From Niallia alba (GTDB lineage Bacteria > Bacillota > Bacilli > Bacillales > Cytobacillaceae), in the NCBI RefSeq assembly GCF_012933555.1, contig NZ_JABBPK010000001.1, forward strand, positions 908,001-972,000: 64,000 bases of DNA, read 5' to 3'. Every line of letters begins with the position of its first letter. Position 1 is the stretch's first letter. Below are positions 17,797 to 26,805 of this stretch, one piece after another. The notes beneath the pieces were generated by a model. It was not told where the DNA came from and did no database searches. It saw only the letters and a list, made by a program, of their open reading frames with translations. The translations under genes were made by a program, and so were the position numbers.

Positions 17797-20761
17797 ATGA
17801 AAATTGCGAGAGGTAGAGAATTGCTTACACCGGAACAGAGACAGTCTTTTATGCAAATCCCTGAAGATGAATGGATATTGGGGACCTACTTCACTTTTTC
17901 CAAACGTGATTTAGAAATAGTTAATAAGCGAAGGAGAGAAGAAAACCGTTTAGGGTTTGCCGTTCAATTAGCCGTTCTTCGATATCCCGGTTGGCCATAC
18001 ACTCATATCAAAAGCATCCCAGATTCAGTCCTACTTTATATATCGAAACAAATCGGTGCCACTCCATCTTCGCTTAGTCTTTATCCTCAAAGAGAAAATA
18101 CACTTTGGGATCATTTGAAAGAAATTCGAAGTGAATATGACTTTGTAACTTTTGCTTTAAAAGAATATCGATTGACATTTAAGCACCTTCATCAATTAGC
18201 TTTGGAAAATGGTGATGCTATTCATCTATTACATGAATGCTTAAATTTTCTAAGAAAAAACAAAATCATTCTACCTGCTTTCACTACACTTGAAAGAATG
18301 GTGTGGGAGGCAAGGGCAATGGCTGAAAAAAAGCTATTTAATACGGTGAGTCAATCTCTTACAAATGAGCAAAAGGAAAAGCTTGAAGAAATCATTACGT
18401 CGCAGCAATCATCCGAATCCAATAAAACGATATTAGGTTGGTTAAAGGAACCGCCGGGACACCCTTCTCCCGAAACCTTTCTAAAAGTAATAGAACGACT
18501 CGAATACATACGAGGAATGAAATTAGAATCGGTAAATATTAGCCATTTGCATCGCAATCGTCTATTACAGCTATCTCGCTTAGGTTCAAGATATGAGCCT
18601 TATGCATTCCGTGACTTTCAAGAAAATAAACTATTCGATATTAACAGTCTATTTATTACAACTTACTCAGGAGTTAACAGATAAAGCTTTTGATATTCAT
18701 GACAGACAAATACTTAGTCTGCTATCAAAAGGTCGTAAGGCTCAAGAGGAAATTCAGAAACAAAACGGTAAAAAACTGAATGAGAAAGTTATACACTTTA
18801 CGAGCATCGGACAAGCCTTAATCAAAGCTAAAGAGGAAAAATTAGACGTTTTTGAGGTACTAGAATCCGTTATTGAATGGAATTCTTTTGTCTCTTCGGT
18901 AGAAGAAGCTCAGGAGCTTGCACGTCCTTCTGACTATGATTATTTAGACTTATTGCAAAAACGATTTTATTCACTTAGAAAATATACGCCAACACTATTA
19001 AGGGTATTGGAATTTCATTCCACAAAGGCAAATGAGCCACTTTTACAAGCTGTAGAGATTATCCGAGGAATGAACGAATCGAGAAAGCGAAAAGTACCTG
19101 ATGACTCACCTGTGGATTTTATTTCAAAACGTTGGAAAAAGCATTTATATGAGGATGATGGAACAACAATCAATCGTCATTACTATGAGATGGCTGTTTT
19201 AACAGAACTTCGGGAGCATGTTCGTGCAGGAGATGTTTCCATTATTGGTAGCAGACAATATAAAGATTTTGAGGAATATTTGTTTTCAGAAGATACTTGG
19301 AATCAAACGAAAGAGAATACAAGGTTATCAGTTAGTTTATCATTCGATGATTATGTAATGGAGAGAGCCAACAGCCTTAATAAACGGTTAAAGTGGTTAG
19401 CTGCCAATTCCAACAAGTTAGATGGAGTTTCTCTTGAAAAAGGAAAGCTATCGATTGCACGCTTAGAAAAAGATGTTCCAGAAGAAGCAAAGAAATTTAG
19501 TGCAAGCCTGTATCAGATGCTACCAAGAATAAAATTAACCGATCTAATGATGGATGTTGCCCATATAACAGGATTTCATGAGCAATTTACACATGCTTCT
19601 AACAATCGAAAACCAGATAAAGAAGAAACAATCATTATAATGGCTGCTCTTTTAGGTATGGGAATGAATATTGGATTGAGTAAGATGGCTGAAGCCACAC
19701 CGGGACTTACATATAAGCAACTAGCCAATGTGTCTCAATGGCGCATGTATGAAGACGCAATGAATAAAGCCCAAGCTGTATTAGTAAATTTTCATCACAA
19801 GCTACAATTGTCTTTTTATTGGGGAGACGGCACAACGTCCTCGTCAGATGGGATGAGAATGCAGCTAGGGGTTTCATCACTACATGCAGATGCAAATCCC
19901 CATTATGGAACTGGTAAAGGAGCCACTATTTATCGATTTACGAGTGATCAATTTTCTTCTTACTACACAAAGATTATTCATACTAACTCAAGGGATGCAA
20001 TTCATGTTTTGGATGGTTTATTGCATCACGAGACAGATCTAAACATAGAAGAGCATTATACAGATACGGCAGGTTACACAGACCAAATCTTCGGATTGAC
20101 TCATTTATTAGGATTTAAATTTGCTCCAAGAATAAGAGATTTATCGGACTCAAAATTATTTACAATAGGTAAAGCAAGTGAGTATCCAAATCTAGAAGCT
20201 ATTTTACGTGGACAAATAAATACAAAGGTCATTAAAGAGAACTATGAGGACGTTTTGCGATTAGCCCATTCAATAAGAGAAGGAACGGTCTCAGCATCCC
20301 TTATTATGGGGAAATTAGGTTCATATTCAAGACAAAATAGCTTAGCTACAGCCTTACGTGAAATGGGACGTTTAGAAAAAACAATCTTTATTCTGAATTA
20401 CATTTCAGATGAATCTATAAGGAGAAAAATACAAAGAGGATTGAATAAAGGAGAAGCCATGAATGGACTGGCAAGAGCTATTTTCTTCGGAAAACAAGGA
20501 GAGCTTAGGGAACGAACCATACAGCATCAGCTTCAAAGGGCTAGCGCTTTAAACATAATTATCAATGCTATTAGTATCTGGAATACCCTACATCTAACAA
20601 AGGCAGTTGAATATCAAAAACGGACTGGTAGTTTTAACGAAGACTTATTGCACCATATGTCACCTTTAGGCTGGGAACATATCAATCTACTTGGAGAATA
20701 CCACTTTAATTTGGAGAAATTGGTCTCGTTAGATTCTTTAAGACCGTTGAGACTTTCTTAA
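17797..20761 (+). pseudogene. tnpA: Tn3-family transposase TnpA, interrupted by one frameshift
   Basis: Two overlapping frames make one DDE transposase. Frame 1 (17797-18684) covers the N-terminal DNA-binding region (ELLTPEQRQSFMQIPEDEW) to ENK. Frame 2 continues from 18632 (YSILTVYLLQLTQEL) to the stop at 20761 with the catalytic domain (FYWGDGTTSSSDGMRM; EEHYTDTAGYTDQIFGL; GKASEYPNLEA). At 18631 a single C stands where one Arg codon is expected, a net loss of 2 nt. Restoring it gives 988 residues, the Tn1546-type length. Either a real inactivating deletion or an assembly error. Confidence 0.88.
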
Positions 20762-20797
20762 CGTTGTTAAAAACAGGGGAATCGTCTTGCAAATGGG

Positions 20798-20835
20798 CTT
20801 AACGTTGTAAATCCGCATTTTCCTGACGGTACCCC
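20798..20835 (-). repeat. Tn3-family right terminal inverted repeat (38 bp)
   Basis: Reads CTTAACGTTG... to ...GACGGTACCCC on the plus strand and pairs with the left repeat at 36 of 38 positions. It begins 36 nt after the tnpA stop, and TTTAT follows immediately. Confidence 0.93.
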
Positions 20836-20840
20836 TTTAT
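20836..20840. repeat. Target site duplication TTTAT, right copy
   Basis: Direct repeat of 14332-14336 on the far side of the transposon. Confidence 0.92.
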
Positions 20841-21754
20841 TAGCTGGTTCGGAACGTCATGTATATATGTTAAACACAAAAAAACAACCTCTCCTCATTC
20901 CTTTAAATAATGGTGAAGTAGTCCCTATAGTGGAACTGAGTAGAGTAAGCGCTAATGATGCAACTACAGAAACTTGTTTTTGTGATTATCATGATAATAT
21001 AGCCTTTGCTGTTATAGAAAAAGATGCTCCGGATTTTGATGAAACAAGTGAAGAAATGAAATTTGTATATGCTTATAAAGCTTTTATTTTTGAATATTAC
21101 AAGCAGAGAATAGCATTTGATATATTTCAAAGTAACTTTAGAGACAATCCAATAGCATTTCAATCTCCAGAAATGATTGGTATGTATAGAATGTTGCAGC
21201 TTAAGATGCAGGAATTTGAACCTGTAAAACAACATTTTGATTCACAAATAATCGGAAATACATTTGAAGGAGTTGCAACTTGTGCAATTAGGATTCCAGA
21301 ACAAATAAAGTTTGCGGGTTATGCGTATATTGCTCCTGACTTCGATATAAATGGTAAAAGAATTAAACATACAAAAAAAGGAATTATGCATAGAATTGCA
21401 ATTACTATTTTCCCAGAAATAACACAATCGTGGTTACTATTAAGTTGTCTAGAATCGGAGAAACATATTTATGAAAAATTATTTAACCAGCTTGAAACTG
21501 TTTCAATAGATAAACTTAAATTTTACTTAAATATGGTTTTACCACTATATTCTGAGAATATGGTGCTTAGTCCTTTGTTGTGGAGAGCCTGGGATGAAGA
21601 AACACAGATGGCTTATACGTATTATGCTAATCTTCATGGTCCAGAAGCAATACGAATGGGGATGTGTATCGGATTTGGATTGAAGAATGCTGCAAGAGAC
21701 AAATCAGGCAAAGCATACGAACAAGCACCAAAAATCAATTTGTTTTGTAATTAG
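20841..21754 (+). pseudogene. SEC-C motif protein, 3' part (split by Tn3-family transposon)
   Basis: Continuation of the gene begun at 14087: the split codon T|TA (Leu) joins 14336 to 20841, and the frame then runs AGSERHVYML, NNGEVVPIVELSRVSANDA, ETCFCDYHDNIAF to the stop. This part carries 304 of 387 residues, including a second Cys/His segment (CFCDYHD). An internal ATG at 20867 could express a truncated 295-aa product without the zinc motif, but no ribosome site stands in front of it. Confidence 0.87.
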
Positions 21755-21760
21755 TCGAAA

Positions 21761-21826
21761 TGTTCCCGCCTACCGATAGTGCAAAAAGTGCCTTTGACTT
21801 GTTTCCGACTACCGACAATGTAAAAG
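21761..21826. repeat. Imperfect 27-bp direct repeat downstream of the recombinase gene
   Basis: TGTTCCCGCCTACCGATAGT (21761) recurs as TGTTTCCGACTACCGACAAT (21800), 39 bp apart. It lies between the SEC-C gene end and the convergent recombinase. It could be part of an attachment or accessory site; no function can be read directly. Confidence 0.5.
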
Positions 21827-21904
21827 ACATCAATCCACCCCGCTCGTTGCATGTGGAAGTGATAGTGAAACTTGTTTTAAAAGATACAGTCCATTAAACT
21901 GTAC

Positions 21905-23419
21905 CTAATTTATAGGATGAGAGGGGGAAAGATTGTAGTGAATTTTAATCTTTCCTTCCTCAAATACTTCTATCTTGTTAATCAGCCTTTGTAGAACTTG
22001 CTTTAGTACGTTTTCATCTTCAATATCTAGATTTGAAAAGCGTTCTACCTCTTTTTTGAAGGCTTGTAGTTGTTCACTGTTATCTTTCTTAGTCGCTAAA
22101 GCAGATTGTAAGTCTACTTTCTTATTAGCTAACTCTTGAAGTTGAATGGAAATACGTTCACTTTGTTGTTTAAACATTTCCGTTGTCATTGCCCCATCAG
22201 CATGTAGTGTAAGTAAACTACCAACCTGATTGTTTAACTTATCAATGTTCCTGTCAATTTGTTTTAGTTCCTTTGTTAGAGAGGATTGTAAAGAACTAAC
22301 TTTCTTCTCAGCAATACCGTAAAGTTTTTCAACTTTCACGGTATCTTTTATCAGGGCTTTAATGTCAGCTTTAACTGAATTAAGTAACAAACTCTCTTCT
22401 ACAATATGCGAGGAACAATAGGAACTTGTATGCTTTACATATCCCCCACATACATAAGCCCCATTTCGTCTATCAGGTTTAAAGTGCATACCACTCTTAC
22501 AATCAGCACATTGTGCAATATGAGCAAATAGGCTTTCTTTTCCATTACTCTTATGTTTTCCCTTATTTTTCATTAGTTTTTGAACAGCTAGAAATACCTC
22601 TTCTGAAATAAGGGCAGTATGAGCATTCTCAATTATTACTTGATTTTCAGGCTTTACCTGTTTTCTCTTCTTGTAAAGTTCAGACTTTGCGAGGGTATTA
22701 AGTGTTTCTTCCTTACAATGAACTAACTTCCCAATGTAAGCCTGATTGTTAAGCATACCCTTTATGGTGTTTTGGTGCCATTTATTCCCCATTTTAGGTG
22801 CAGGAATGCCTTTCCCCATAAGGTAATTAGAAATCCTAAACATTCCCCAACCTTCGTAAAGGTAAAGTCTGAAAATCTCTTTAACAATGGCAGCCGTTTC
22901 TTCGTTCACGTCTAGCTTTTTAGTTATAGGGTTAATGGAATAACCATAAGGTGCATGAGACGCTTTATATTCCCCTTGATTTGCCTTTTCCCTTAAAGCT
23001 AGTTTTATTCGCTCAGACATCTTACTACTCTCTTCTTCTGCAAGAATAGCTTTTAAATTGAACATAAACCTACTTTTACTGGAGGCCGTATCATAATCAT
23101 CTTCAGGAAGTATTAAACGAATGCCTTCTTGCTCTAAGTCATCTGCTAAAGATAAACTTTTGCTTAGGTTTCTCCCTAATCTTGATACAGACTTTGCAAT
23201 AACTACATCAAACTTTTTTGCTTTAGCGTCAACTAGTAAACGATTAATTTCCAAGCGATTTTTAAAGCCTGTTCCGCTTATACCGTTATCAATGTAGCGC
23301 CCAACTATGGTAAAACCATGCTCTTTAGCCATCCTTTCAGCTAAGGAGACTTGATTTTCAAGACTATTCTTCTGTTCTTCTCTTTTCGTACTTACACGAG
23401 CATAAATTACACATTTCAT
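21905..23419 (-). CDS. Large serine recombinase C
   Basis: 504 aa. Catalytic domain with the Ser in VIYARVSTKREEQ and AKSVSRLGRNLSKSL; recombinase domain (APYGYSINPITKKLD ... WGMFRISNYLMGKGIP); zinc ribbon (CADCKSGMHFKPDRRNG ... CGGYVKH); then a long coiled coil. Diverged from the A/B pair. Its start overlaps the stop of a 49-aa ORF (TAATG), indicating translational coupling. It probably integrates the accessory region to its right. Confidence 0.9.
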   Translation of the reverse strand: MKCVIYARVSTKREEQKNSLENQVSLAERMAKEHGFTIVGRYIDNGISGTGFKNRLEINRLLVDAKAKKFDVVIAKSVSRLGRNLSKSLSLADDLEQEGIRLILPEDDYDTASSKSRFMFNLKAILAEEESSKMSERIKLALREKANQGEYKASHAPYGYSINPITKKLDVNEETAAIVKEIFRLYLYEGWGMFRISNYLMGKGIPAPKMGNKWHQNTIKGMLNNQAYIGKLVHCKEETLNTLAKSELYKKRKQVKPENQVIIENAHTALISEEVFLAVQKLMKNKGKHKSNGKESLFAHIAQCADCKSGMHFKPDRRNGAYVCGGYVKHTSSYCSSHIVEESLLLNSVKADIKALIKDTVKVEKLYGIAEKKVSSLQSSLTKELKQIDRNIDKLNNQVGSLLTLHADGAMTTEMFKQQSERISIQLQELANKKVDLQSALATKKDNSEQLQAFKKEVERFSNLDIEDENVLKQVLQRLINKIEVFEEGKIKIHYNLSPSHPIN

Positions 23420-23568
23420 TATTTAGCCACTCCTTTCGTTTCAGGAGTGACATTAGTTCTATCACTATCGTAGGAAGCATTTGACACTTTGTCAATTACA
23501 TAGTCTAAAAACGATAATAAAACATTTTCAATTGTTTCAGTTCCCTTAAATTCTCTTTCAATTAACAT
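23419..23568 (-). CDS. Small protein coupled to recombinase C
   Basis: 49 aa, beginning MLIEREFKGTETIENVLLSF. Its TAA stop shares an A with the ATG of the recombinase gene (TAATG). GGGGAG lies 6 nt upstream of its ATG. It is acidic and helical with no known motif. The coupling and position suggest an accessory factor such as a recombination directionality partner; that is inference only. Confidence 0.6.
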   Translation of the reverse strand: MLIEREFKGTETIENVLLSFLDYVIDKVSNASYDSDRTNVTPETKGVAK

Positions 23569-23690
23569 AAATGTTCTCCCCTTTCAAACATAGCAATCGT
23601 TTTATGTGTAAAAAGAGTTGTGAAAGAATTTAGAGATTTTATTGGAAAATAAATCCTGAGTGTTATAATTACTCAAAAAAGGGGGATATC

Positions 23691-25097
23691 ATGGTGAATG
23701 CTTTAAAGGAAGGGTTAATCAAAAAGAGTAATTATCTTGTAATGAGTGAAATAGAACTTTTGGAAGAAGCAGTTGATTTTGCTGATAAAGCCCACCTTGG
23801 GCAAAAAAGGGCTACTGGAGAACCTTATATCACCCATCCGATAGCAGTGTGTGAAATTCTATTGGAATATAATGCTGATATCACATCTCTAATTTCAGCA
23901 TTACTTCATGATGTCGTTGAAGATACGCATGTATCTATCACTGAAATTGAACAAAAGTTCGGCAAACAGGTCTCAAACATTGTAGAAGGCTTAACTAAAG
24001 TGGAAAAAGGAAAGTTAAAAAAAGAAGAGTATAGTGCAATAAATACGGAGAAATTGCTGTCAGCTTCTGTAAAAGACATTAGGGTAGCAGTTATTAAAAT
24101 TGCAGATAGGTTGCATAACATGAGAACACTTGCTGTTAAAAGAGTAGAAAAGAAAGTTCCCTATGCCAATGAAACCTTAATCTTTTTCTCTCCTCTTGCA
24201 GAAAGATTAGGATTATATAAACTTCAAAAAGAGTTAGAAGAAATAGGTTTTGGTTATTTAAACCCTCCTAAATTCAAGAACATAAAAAAATTAATAAATA
24301 ATTACTCCAACATTTTTGTAGACATATTTAATAACTGCTCTAAAGAAATACAGAAAGAAGGAGGTTCACTAATTGTTGATCTGGAATGGAGTCAAATACC
24401 ATTGTATAAATCCTACTCCTTATTACAAGAAGAGCATGACCTATCTGAGTTGTTTTTTATTAAAGTTATTACAAGTTCGAAAATCGATTGCTATACTGCT
24501 TTAGGAGTTATACATAAATTGTATAAGCCCTTGGCACATCAAATGACAGATAATATCGCAATAGAGGTATCACCATTCTTAAAACAAATAAACACAAAAG
24601 TGGTAATCAATAATATAGAGGTGAATTTTATAATTCAATCTGAGAGAGATAAGAATATGAATGACGCTGGAGTGTTTGGTTTATTAAAAAAAGGTTTAAC
24701 AGAGGGAGAAGTAAAGACTTTAAGTAGAAATTTATTAGGAGACTCTATACATACTGTAAAATCCATTACTAAAACTCCGATTGAATTTGAAGAATTAATT
24801 TCCTTTGAACTACTTCAAAAGGAATTAACAGTCTTTACTCCTAAAATGGATGTGGTGTTATTACCAGAGGGTTCTACCATTATTGATTTTGCATTTTCAT
24901 TAAATACTCAACTAGCTAAAAGGATGTCTATTGCAAGAGTGAATGGGAAATTACAGCCTGTTAATACTGTTGTTAACAATATGGATATAGTAGAAATACT
25001 TACAAATATAAAAGAGATGGTTAACCCTGATTGGTTAAATCATGCTAAGACCTCTAAAGCACTTAAAGAAATTAGCGAATTATTAAGAATTGAATAA
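23691..25097 (+). CDS. RelA/SpoT-like protein: HD hydrolase + eroded synthetase + TGS
   Basis: 468 aa, ATG after GGGGGA. Residues ~20-180 are an HD domain with the RSH hydrolase motifs (AHLGQKRATGEPYITHP, SALLHDVVEDT, KIADRLHNMRT). In the synthetase position DCYTALGVIHKLYKPL remains recognisable, but the GYQSLHT substrate loop is absent. Residues ~395-445 are a TGS domain (LPEGSTIIDFAFSLNTQLAKR). The C-terminal helical and ACT domains of house-keeping Rel are missing. Predicted (p)ppGpp (or related nucleotide) hydrolase without synthesis. It neighbours a recombinase on a mobile segment, so it is not the core rel gene. Confidence 0.82.
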   Translation: MVNALKEGLIKKSNYLVMSEIELLEEAVDFADKAHLGQKRATGEPYITHPIAVCEILLEYNADITSLISALLHDVVEDTHVSITEIEQKFGKQVSNIVEGLTKVEKGKLKKEEYSAINTEKLLSASVKDIRVAVIKIADRLHNMRTLAVKRVEKKVPYANETLIFFSPLAERLGLYKLQKELEEIGFGYLNPPKFKNIKKLINNYSNIFVDIFNNCSKEIQKEGGSLIVDLEWSQIPLYKSYSLLQEEHDLSELFFIKVITSSKIDCYTALGVIHKLYKPLAHQMTDNIAIEVSPFLKQINTKVVINNIEVNFIIQSERDKNMNDAGVFGLLKKGLTEGEVKTLSRNLLGDSIHTVKSITKTPIEFEELISFELLQKELTVFTPKMDVVLLPEGSTIIDFAFSLNTQLAKRMSIARVNGKLQPVNTVVNNMDIVEILTNIKEMVNPDWLNHAKTSKALKEISELLRIE

Positions 25098-25199
25098 TTC
25101 ATTTGGATTTTTCATTGGTGCTCTTGCCCTCCGCTTCGCTACGGTCAAGGAGCACAGGTCACTCGCTCACTCGTGCCCTATTATTTTTGTAAGATTAGA

Positions 25200-25570
25200 T
25201 TTTTTAATTAAGAAACTAATTCGAGGAAACATCCCACCCCCTGTAAAGGGGATGGGGGATACTAGGACTAATCCTGAGGTATCTATCATGACATTCGACG
25301 TGCCCAGGTGCAGCTTTACCACGTATATTCAACATAACTCTGTCATGCCACCTAGCCAAAAGGCTACTGCGACGGTTTTTTGATCTGGGAGTGACTTCCA
25401 CCGTTTAACGGCAGGCACTAGACCGATAAAAGCCAGGAAGAGTTTAAAGTGTTTTCTTTTATCCACTTGTACAGCCGATATGAAAATTCATATGTAAAAC
25501 CGCTCCATAGTACGATTGACTAAAGAGCGGTCGTATATAAACAGCTGGAAGTGAGCAAACTCCTAAGCTG
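25200..25570. other. Palindrome-rich block: candidate structured RNA or replication/transfer origin
   Basis: No plausible gene. Nested inverted repeats are dense: CCCCTGTAAAGGGG (near 25240), GATAC-TAGGA-CTAA-TCCT-(GAG)-GTATC, ATGACA...TGTCAT enclosing ACGTG...CACGT, TAGCCAAAAGGCTA, ACGGT...ACCGT, CATATGAATTTTCATATC on the minus strand and ACCGCTC...GAGCGGT. Its composition is richer in GC than the flanks. It lies just downstream of the three small minus-strand genes and the RSH-like gene. Either strand could be the transcribed one. Confidence 0.5.
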
Positions 25571-25799
25571 GTAAAACTGAATTGATTTCTTTTTCTGTTT
25601 CCCCTCGTTCTATTAAGAACTTCACTAGAGACTCTCTATCCACGCTGAAGTTATACTTTGAAAAGCGAGAATGGTAGCCTTTATCAATACGTGGGGCTTT
25701 CCTTAAGACTTCACGCTGTAGGTATCCCAATACTGCACTTTCAGTAAACGCTATGTTAAAGTGATTTAGAACCCTACTCACATCTTCCACAGAAATCAT
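25563..25799 (-). CDS. Small uncharacterised protein, last of an excisionase-like trio
   Basis: 78 aa. The start (ATG at 25799) overlaps the stop of the previous gene (ATGA). The sequence (SVEDVSRVLNHFNIAFTESA; LVKFLIERGETEKEINSVL) is mostly helical and could be a DNA-binding fold, but no family is recognised. Its stop lies at the edge of the palindrome-rich block. Confidence 0.65.
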   Translation of the reverse strand: MISVEDVSRVLNHFNIAFTESAVLGYLQREVLRKAPRIDKGYHSRFSKYNFSVDRESLVKFLIERGETEKEINSVLPA

Positions 25800-25978
25800 T
25801 TAACATCACCTCGCAATGCTAATTTTCGTAGGCTCTCTTTTGCAAAGTAGATACGGTTGTTTTGGCTTACCTTCTCTACTCCAGGTGCTGCTGTAAATTC
25901 TAATAGCCTTTGTGGACTAATACCTAGGATAACAGTAGCCTGTGAGAAACTGTAAAGATTATCAGTCTTTACTATCAT
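25796..25978 (-). CDS. Small helix-turn-helix-like protein
   Basis: 60 aa from the ATG at 25978, chosen because GGAGGTG precedes it by 5 nt; the frame is open further upstream. The segment NLYSFSQATVILGISPQRLLEF resembles a MerR/excisionase-type recognition helix. It overlaps the previous gene end by 17 nt and the next start by 4 nt. Confidence 0.65.
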   Translation of the reverse strand: MIVKTDNLYSFSQATVILGISPQRLLEFTAAPGVEKVSQNNRIYFAKESLRKLALRGDVK

Positions 25979-26153
25979 CACTAGCACCTCCATTCTGTAA
26001 CCAGTGCATGACAATTTCCTTGTTAAATCTGACAGATTTTCCTACTTTCACACGTCCTGGGATAATCCCCTCACGAGATAGCTTGTAAGCTGTTTGTTCA
26101 CTCATATCAAGTAAACTAGCTAATGTTCTTACGTTCAAAAACTCTTTATCCAT
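25962..26153 (-). CDS. Excisionase-family (HTH_17) DNA-binding protein
   Basis: 63 aa from the ATG at 26153, behind GGAGGAG. Classic excisionase-type winged helix: FLNVRTLASLLDMSEQTAYKL, SREGIIPGRVKVGKSVRFNK, IVMHWLQNGG. First of three overlapping minus-strand genes. Proteins of this family act as excisionases or small regulators on integrative elements, in keeping with the recombinase 2.3 kb away. Confidence 0.8.
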   Translation of the reverse strand: MDKEFLNVRTLASLLDMSEQTAYKLSREGIIPGRVKVGKSVRFNKEIVMHWLQNGGASDDSKD

Positions 26154-26201
26154 AGTGAAAACTCCTCCTGTTTTTAATGAATTATTTTCTGACAAACACA
26201 T

Positions 26202-26805
26202 TATAAGGATAAAAAATAATTCTTAACATCAGCATGTAAAACAAGATAAGACCAAATAAATAACAGTAAAAACCACCTTCGTTTTGACGTACACCCAAAG
26301 AATTTTATAGGCAAGTGGAGAGGTTGAACGTATAGTTATTACCTCATAATATGGCGGTATCTGGCTTTATTGAGGTTGATAGCTTTAGGACACATATTTT
26401 AAAGTAATTGTACGTCTAATTATTTTGTAAAAAAATAATACGGGGCGTTTAACCGTTACATAAACTTTTGCTGCCAAAAGTCAATCGTTGGGCACTGGGT
26501 TAGGTTGTCTATCATGCTTTAGGTAAAGAGAGAGTTATTTTGATTGCGGTCTAATCTGGATTTGTTTCTGTAAACTTTTCAGAAAAAATGCGTTCACATC
26601 TTGACCCATTTATGTCTGTATCTGTCGTTCCAACTCTTGCCCTAAAGTTGATATCATTGCATGACCATATTTCTAGAATGCTCACACGTCCTATACAAAC
26701 ATTTATAACCCTGAGTTATGTAAATTTAATTCTAGTAAAATTAGTCGAAAATACCACGATAATTTGTTAATATTAATTTACATATTATAGAAAAAGGGTG
26801 GGGAA
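26202..26805. other. 600-bp intergenic region
   Basis: No supported gene. It contains the hairpin ACTTTTGCTGCCAAAAGT (near 26465), several AT-rich promoter-like stretches and the divergent control regions of the excisionase trio and the kinase gene. A short open frame at 26588 has no ribosome site and no recognisable content. Confidence 0.5.

Larger units (their letters stand above)
14337..20835. mobile_element. Complete Tn3-family transposon (6.5 kb) with transporter/stress cargo
   Basis: 6499 bp bounded by 38-bp inverted repeats that begin GGGGTA(G/C)CGTCAGG and end CAACG(C/T)TAAG, flanked by TTTAT duplications. Order: lysR(-), yeiH-like(+), usp(+), tnpR(-), res, tnpA(+). From memory, the repeats, resolvase and 988-residue transposase reading belong to the Tn1546 subgroup. 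It inserted in the SEC-C gene. TnpA is frameshifted, so in this copy movement would need a helper; the intact resolvase and ends mean it could still be mobilised in trans. Confidence 0.93.

Noticed and set aside
25090..25383. 97-codon open frame at the end of the RSH-like gene
   Set aside because: It runs through the palindrome-rich block, has no ribosome site, and the translation has no conserved character.
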